Source of the DNA: Selenomonadaceae bacterium UBA3796
GTDB taxonomy: Bacteria; Bacillota; Negativicutes; Selenomonadales; Selenomonadaceae
Direction: 5' to 3'
Assembly (NCBI GenBank): GCA_002369175.1
Contig: DFES01000106.1
Coordinates: 1-9,159 of the forward strand
DNA length: 9,159 nucleotides
Shown here one piece after another: positions 5,253-9,159 of the stretch. The notes beneath the pieces were generated by a model. That model searched no databases and was not told the DNA's origin. It saw nothing but the letters and a program-made list of their open reading frames with translations. Every line of letters begins with the position of its first letter. The first letter of the stretch is position 1. Both the position numbers and the translations under genes were made by a program.

Positions 5253-5930
5253 TTGGAACCCGGTTTCTTTGGAACGATTTTTTCGCCCATTGAGAGCCTG
5301 CTGACCTTCGTGCTCACAGCTCTTCACAATATTACGTCAGCGGCTGGCTTCATCAGCTATGGCTGGGCGATTGTTCTTTTGACCATCTTGGTCAAGATGC
5401 TTTTGTATCCCTTGACGGTCAAGCAGGTAAAATCCATGAAGGCCATGCAGGAATTGCAGCCGAAGATGAAGAAGATACAGGAGAAGTATAAGGACAATCC
5501 CCAGGTCATGCAGCAGAAAATAGCCGCCCTGTACAAGGATGCCGGGGTGAACCCTCTGGCAGGATGCCTTCCGCTTCTCATACAGATGCCGATTCTCATG
5601 GGAATGTACTACTCCCTTTATAATTTTCATTTTGAAGAGGGAATGGAGGCTTTTTTCTGGCTCCCGAGCCTTTCGGAGCCGGATCCATTGTACATCCTTC
5701 CGGTGCTTTCTGCATTGACGACCTTCCTGCAGCAGAAGCAGACCACAACGGAAATGAACCAGCAGATGAAGATCATGATGACGGTCATGCCCCTCTTCAT
5801 TGGCTGGATCAGCTTGCAATTCCCATCGGGGCTTGTTCTTTACTGGGTGACGATGAATGTGACTCAGATTGTTCAGCAGTGGTGGATGTATCGCGGTGAG
5901 GACCGCAACCCGAAAAAGGAGGCTGCCTGA
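5253..5930 (+). CDS. yidC: Membrane protein insertase YidC (Oxa1/SpoIIIJ type)
   Basis: YidC inserts and folds membrane proteins in the cytoplasmic membrane, alone or with SecYEG. The 225-residue protein is the short Firmicute form without the roughly 300-residue periplasmic domain of Proteobacteria. It has hydrophobic segments at about 12-24, 33-53, 103-123, 143-160 and 172-208. A charged cytosolic hairpin, KQVKSMKAMQELQPKMKKIQ, lies near 57-76 and is a family hallmark. No lipobox cysteine is seen near the N-terminus. The groove residue that is usually arginine appears as Lys48 in TILVKMLLYPL. The frame has a stop at 5235-5237 and the only start before the first family-like residues is TTG (5253), with AGGA a few bases upstream. 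It lies 34 bp after yidD and 1 bp before jag, consistent with one operon. Confidence 0.96.
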   Translation: MEPGFFGTIFSPIESLLTFVLTALHNITSAAGFISYGWAIVLLTILVKMLLYPLTVKQVKSMKAMQELQPKMKKIQEKYKDNPQVMQQKIAALYKDAGVNPLAGCLPLLIQMPILMGMYYSLYNFHFEEGMEAFFWLPSLSEPDPLYILPVLSALTTFLQQKQTTTEMNQQMKIMMTVMPLFIGWISLQFPSGLVLYWVTMNVTQIVQQWWMYRGEDRNPKKEAA

Positions 5931-5931
5931 T

Positions 5932-6741
5932 ATGGCAGAGGTGCTGGAGAAAACAGGTAAAACCATTGAAGAGGCGCTGAAGAGTGCTCTGGCTGAATGG
6001 GGAGTTTCGGAAGAGGAAGTGTCCTACGAGGTTTTGGCTCAGCCTACCAAAGGGATTTTCGGTTTTGGCGCGAAGCCTGCCCGTATCCGCGTGACGCGGA
6101 AGGAGCTTCCGAAACAGGAGGCTCCTTCCTCCGGGCAGGCGGCGGAAACTCTGCCGGGAGCGGAAGCGCCTGTTTCCGCGGAGCCGCTGAAAGAAGAGCT
6201 CCGAGAGGCGACGCCGGAAGAGCATGTGGAGACGCAGGCTCTTCCGGTACGGGATGATTCTCTTCCTCTTGGGCGTGTGGAAGATTTTCTGACAGGACTT
6301 TTTGATGCCATGGGCATGAAAGTTACGGTAGAACAGGAAAAGACGGAAGCGGGTTATGTGTTCAATCTGGTGGGCAATAAGCTGGGAATACTCATAGGAA
6401 AGCATGGGCAGACCCTGGATGCCTTGCAGTATCTGGCGAATCTCGTTGCGAACCGGGGGCTTGCGGAGGATCGCATTCGAGTGATCCTGGATGCGGAGGA
6501 ATACCGCAGCCGCAGAGAGGAGACCTTGAAGCGCCTGGCCATGCGCCTGGCTGACAAGGCGCTTCGGATTCGGGAGGAAGTCAAGCTGGAGCCCATGAAC
6601 CGTCATGAGAGAAAAATCATTCACATGGCTCTTCAGGAGCATCGGCGCGTATCCACTTACAGTGATGGCGAGGAGCCATACCGTTGTGTTGTGATAGTCC
6701 CAAAGCGTGGGGGACAAAAAGAGAAGAATCATACGAATTAA
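5932..6741 (+). CDS. jag: RNA-binding protein Jag/KhpB (Jag-N, KH and R3H domains)
   Basis: Jag (KhpB, also called EloR in streptococci) is a cytoplasmic RNA-binding protein linked to cell elongation and division in Firmicutes, usually acting with KhpA. The 269-residue product has the Jag-N domain at 1-55 (EKTGKTIEEALKSALAEWGV and KGIFGFGAKPARIRV). A Pro/Ala/Glu-rich linker of about 55 residues follows. The KH domain has the GKHG loop in IGKHGQTLDALQYL (155-168). The R3H domain has R227-xxx-H231 in RHERKIIHMAL and the conserved STYSDGEEPYR (241-251). The ATG at 5932 follows AAGGAGG (5916-5922), which lies in the end of yidC; the gap to the yidC stop is one base. It is the last gene before a strong hairpin, so it likely ends the rpmH operon. 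Confidence 0.96.
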   Translation: MAEVLEKTGKTIEEALKSALAEWGVSEEEVSYEVLAQPTKGIFGFGAKPARIRVTRKELPKQEAPSSGQAAETLPGAEAPVSAEPLKEELREATPEEHVETQALPVRDDSLPLGRVEDFLTGLFDAMGMKVTVEQEKTEAGYVFNLVGNKLGILIGKHGQTLDALQYLANLVANRGLAEDRIRVILDAEEYRSRREETLKRLAMRLADKALRIREEVKLEPMNRHERKIIHMALQEHRRVSTYSDGEEPYRCVVIVPKRGGQKEKNHTN

Positions 6742-6748
6742 TTTTTGT

Positions 6749-6780
6749 AATAGGGCTGTCCTGGCGGACAGTCCTATTTT
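6749..6780 (+). terminator. Intrinsic terminator after jag
   Basis: AATAGGGCTGTCC (6749-6761) pairs with GGACAGTCCTATT (6766-6778) around a TGGC loop: 13 pairs including one G-U. The stem runs into TTTT (6777-6780) followed by G. The stem is strong but the T run is short, so some readthrough into mnmE is possible. I see no clear promoter between this hairpin and mnmE, which makes readthrough or an upstream promoter inside jag plausible. Confidence 0.78.
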
Positions 6781-6822
6781 GTAACGTAATTGTTTATCCG
6801 GATTATGAGTGGGGAGAAGATC

Positions 6823-8205
6823 ATGCAGCAGGGAGATACCATCAGCGCCATTGCTACTGCTCCAGGAGAGGCAGGCATTGGGATCATACGGATCAGTGGT
6901 GAGAAGGCCATCGGGACAGCAGGGAGGATTTTCTTTCCTTCCAATAAAAATAAATTGGAAAACACAGCATCCTATCGGGCTGTGTACGGGCATATTATGG
7001 ATCGGGAAGGGGAAATGGTGGATGAGGCGATTGCCATTGTCATGCGAAGTCCGCATTCCTATACCAAGGAGGATGTGGTGGAGCTTCAGTGCCATGGAGG
7101 AAATATCGCTCTTCGAAGGACACTGGCGCTGACCTATGAGGCGGGGGCGCGGCCCGCAGAGCGGGGGGAATTCACGAAGAGGGCATTTCTCAACGGCAGA
7201 CTGGATCTTTCTCAGGCACAGGCCGTCATGGATGTGATACAGGCAAAGACGGACGCTTCTCTCAAGGTGGCCACAGGGCATCTCTCCGGCAGATTTTCCG
7301 AAAAGATCAAAGGGCTCCGCCATGGTATCCTGGAGCAGATTGCCCATCTGGAGGCGAGTATTGATTTTCCGGAGGATGAGATCGAGGATGTTGTGCTCAG
7401 GGAAGTGGACGAAAAAGTGGTTGATTTCATCAACTATTTAGAGGAAATGCTTCGGACGGCGCAGACGGGAAAAATTCTGCGGGAAGGTCTCATGACCGCC
7501 ATCATAGGGAAGCCGAATGTCGGAAAGTCCAGCCTCCTCAATGCCCTCCTGAGGGAAGAGCGAGCCATTGTCACAGATGTTCCCGGAACGACGCGGGACA
7601 GCATTGAGGAGTATGTCAATATCGGAGGCGTTCCCCTTCGCATCATTGATACGGCAGGAATCCGCTCCACGGAGGATGCGGTCGAGAGCATCGGCGTGAA
7701 ACGCTCCCGCGCCTTCGCAGAGGAGGCAGCCCTGCTCCTGGCTCTTTTCGATGGTTCCAGGGAGCTGACGGAGGAGGATGAGGAGATCCTGCGGCTCATT
7801 GAGGGGCGCGACGCGATTCTTTTATTGAACAAAAAGGACCTCACGCCCGCATTTGCCCCTGAGAGCCTCCAGGAGCGTTTTCCGGATCTCGTCCTATGCG
7901 AGATATCCACCAAAGAAAAAACAGGGCTGAAAGAGCTTGAGAGAGCTATCCTGAAAAAAGCTTACGGAGATCATTTTTCCATGGAGGAGAGTTCCTTTGT
8001 GAATGATGAGCGGCAGGCAGAAATTCTGCGGCAGGCGAGGGAGCATTTGGAAGGAGCCAGGAGAACCATCGGCGAGGGAATGGGAGAGGATTTCGTCTCC
8101 ATTGATTTGCGTTCCGCCTGGGAAAAACTGGGGGAAATCACCGGGGAGACCGTGGGTGAGGATATCATCGATCAGATTTTCAGTCAGTTCTGCATTGGAA
8201 AGTAG
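6823..8205 (+). CDS. mnmE: tRNA-modification GTPase MnmE
   Basis: MnmE works with MnmG to add a (carboxymethyl)aminomethyl group to C5 of the wobble uridine of certain tRNAs, using a folate-bound one-carbon unit and GTP hydrolysis. The 460-residue protein begins with the tetrahydrofolate-binding domain (DTISAIATAPGEAGIGIIRISG, 5-26). A helical domain is interrupted by the G domain, which has G1 GKPNVGKSS (229-237), G2 around PGTTRD (254-259), G3 DTAG (276-279) and G4 NKKD (336-339). It ends in the family's catalytic FCIGK with Cys457. The ATG at 6823 is preferred because GGGGAG lies 6 bases upstream (6811-6816) and it matches the family N-terminus. In-frame TTG 6790 and ATG 6805 lie upstream with poorer ribosome-binding sites. 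mnmG follows after 7 bp. Confidence 0.97.
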   Translation: MQQGDTISAIATAPGEAGIGIIRISGEKAIGTAGRIFFPSNKNKLENTASYRAVYGHIMDREGEMVDEAIAIVMRSPHSYTKEDVVELQCHGGNIALRRTLALTYEAGARPAERGEFTKRAFLNGRLDLSQAQAVMDVIQAKTDASLKVATGHLSGRFSEKIKGLRHGILEQIAHLEASIDFPEDEIEDVVLREVDEKVVDFINYLEEMLRTAQTGKILREGLMTAIIGKPNVGKSSLLNALLREERAIVTDVPGTTRDSIEEYVNIGGVPLRIIDTAGIRSTEDAVESIGVKRSRAFAEEAALLLALFDGSRELTEEDEEILRLIEGRDAILLLNKKDLTPAFAPESLQERFPDLVLCEISTKEKTGLKELERAILKKAYGDHFSMEESSFVNDERQAEILRQAREHLEGARRTIGEGMGEDFVSIDLRSAWEKLGEITGETVGEDIIDQIFSQFCIGK

Positions 8206-8212
8206 GGAGAAT

Positions 8213-9159
8213 ATGTTTACAGCGGGAGAATACGATGTCATCGTCATAGGAGCAGGGCATGCGGGAGTTGAGGCGGCTCTTGCATCGGCACGGATGGGAT
8301 GCCGGACCCTTATGGCGACCCTTTCTATGGACAATATTGCCATGATGCCCTGCAACCCTTCGGTAGGAGGGCCGGCCAAAGGTCATTTGGTTCGGGAGAT
8401 AGACGCTCTGGGCGGGGAGATGGGGATCAATGCGGACAGAACCTGCATCCAGTTCCGAATGCTCAATACGGGAAAGGGGCCTGCCGTTCAGGCTCTCCGG
8501 GCACAGGCGGATAAGAAACTCTACCAGTTCACCATGAAGGAAACCTGCGAGAATACGGAGAATCTCGACGTCAAGCAGATTCTCGTGGAATCCCTCATCG
8601 TGGAGCAGGGGAAAGTGAAGGGAATCGAGGCGGAAACAGGGGAGCGGTACCTGGGGAAAGCGGTCATCATCGCTACAGGAACCTATCTCAAAGGGCGCAT
8701 CATCATCGGGGAAAGCATGTACGACGGAGGCCCGAACGGCCAAAGGGCGGCAATGAGCCTGTCGAAATCTTTCTTGGAAAACGGCATCCGGCTCATGCGC
8801 TTTAAGACCGGAACCCCTGCAAGGGTGGATGGGCGCACCCTGGATTACAGCAGGATGCAGCTTCAGCCGGGGGATGAGGAATGCCGCAATTTCTCCTTCA
8901 TGAGCGAGGAAGTGACGCGGGAACAGGTGTCCTGCTGGCTTACTTACACCAATGAGAACACCCACAAAATCCTTCGGGAGAATATGCATCGCGCTCCCAT
9001 GGCAAACGGCGTCATCGAAGGAATCGGGCCAAGGTACTGCCCTTCCATCGAGTCGAAGATCCTGAGATTTCCGGAGAAAGAGCGACACCAGCTTTTTTTG
9101 GAGCCGGAGGGGCTCCATACGAACGAGGTCTATGTCCAGGGCATGTCTACCAGTATGCC
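8213..9159 (+). CDS. mnmG: tRNA uridine-5-carboxymethylaminomethyl(34) synthesis protein MnmG (C-terminus missing)
   Basis: MnmG (GidA) is the FAD-dependent partner of MnmE in wobble-uridine modification. The frame is open from the ATG at 8213 to the window end, giving 315 residues of a protein that is normally about 620-630, so roughly half is visible. The FAD-binding fold is clear: YDVIVIGAGHAGVEAA (7-22) with GAGHAG. It is followed by MMPCNPSVGGPAKGH with the conserved cysteine, and later by RYCPSIESKI with the second conserved cysteine. The visible sequence ends at the family motif YVQGMSTSMP. A close AGGGAG (8204-8209) overlaps the mnmE stop, and only 7 bp separate the two genes, suggesting coupled expression of the two subunits. 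Confidence 0.97.
   Translation, partial: MFTAGEYDVIVIGAGHAGVEAALASARMGCRTLMATLSMDNIAMMPCNPSVGGPAKGHLVREIDALGGEMGINADRTCIQFRMLNTGKGPAVQALRAQADKKLYQFTMKETCENTENLDVKQILVESLIVEQGKVKGIEAETGERYLGKAVIIATGTYLKGRIIIGESMYDGGPNGQRAAMSLSKSFLENGIRLMRFKTGTPARVDGRTLDYSRMQLQPGDEECRNFSFMSEEVTREQVSCWLTYTNENTHKILRENMHRAPMANGVIEGIGPRYCPSIESKILRFPEKERHQLFLEPEGLHTNEVYVQGMSTSM

Noticed and set aside
5809..7347. Open frame of 512 codons on the minus strand across jag and mnmE
   Set aside because: It is antisense to two clear conserved genes, its translation is rich in His, Arg, Leu and Pro with no recognisable domain, and it arises from the codon pattern of the sense genes.
8180..9118. Open frame of 312 codons on the minus strand inside mnmG
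   Set aside because: It is a shadow of the conserved mnmG frame; the translation shows no domain.
1..9159. Searched for an undescribed multi-gene system, mobile element or CRISPR array
   Set aside because: Every convincing gene belongs to a known core family in its usual order; there are no transposase or phage genes and no regularly spaced repeats.

Overview
The window is a bacterial chromosomal replication-origin region. It comes from a member of the Bacillota, most probably a Negativicutes-type organism (Selenomonas/Dialister/Megasphaera-like). Evidence for this is the gene order recF-yaaA-dnaN-dnaA | rpmH-rnpA-yidD-yidC-jag-mnmE-mnmG, a short YidC without the large periplasmic domain of Proteobacteria, and roughly 50% GC. 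The phylum is well supported. The class is an inference from protein flavour (for example the RpmH segment NNHWRKKTHGF) and should be treated as tentative.

Left arm (1-4096), all on the minus strand. Reading away from the origin the order is dnaA (initiator), dnaN (sliding clamp), an S4-domain yaaA and recF (cut by the window start). This is the classical Firmicute initiator operon. The dnaN-yaaA-recF spacings are 25 and 4 bp, suggesting one transcript. The 279-bp dnaA-dnaN spacer (2375-2653) carries the likely unwinding part of oriC. From left to right it has an AT-rich stretch, in-phase TAG triplets (DnaA-trios), a short G/C patch, and then a dense array of DnaA boxes, part of which sits in a GC-rich inverted repeat.

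Central spacer (4097-4460). A second DnaA-box cluster lies in the dnaA leader, so the origin appears bipartite as in Bacillus subtilis. Beyond it are two back-to-back promoters, a probable one for dnaA (minus) and a perfect-consensus sigma-A-type one for rpmH (plus). DnaA-box-like sequences lie on and between them.

Right arm (4461-9159), all on the plus strand. rpmH (L34), rnpA (RNase P protein), yidD and yidC (membrane insertion) and jag/khpB (RNA-binding) are followed by a strong hairpin, and then by mnmE and mnmG (tRNA wobble-uridine modification; mnmG is cut by the window end). A hairpin plus T run after rpmH probably lowers transcription into rnpA. Three of the first four genes (rpmH, yidD, yidC) appear to use non-ATG starts.

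All genes are core housekeeping genes. I see no mobile element, CRISPR array, defence system, tRNA or rRNA. No undescribed multi-gene system is present. The points worth a second look are the fine structure of the origin and the leader/attenuator structures around dnaA and rpmH.
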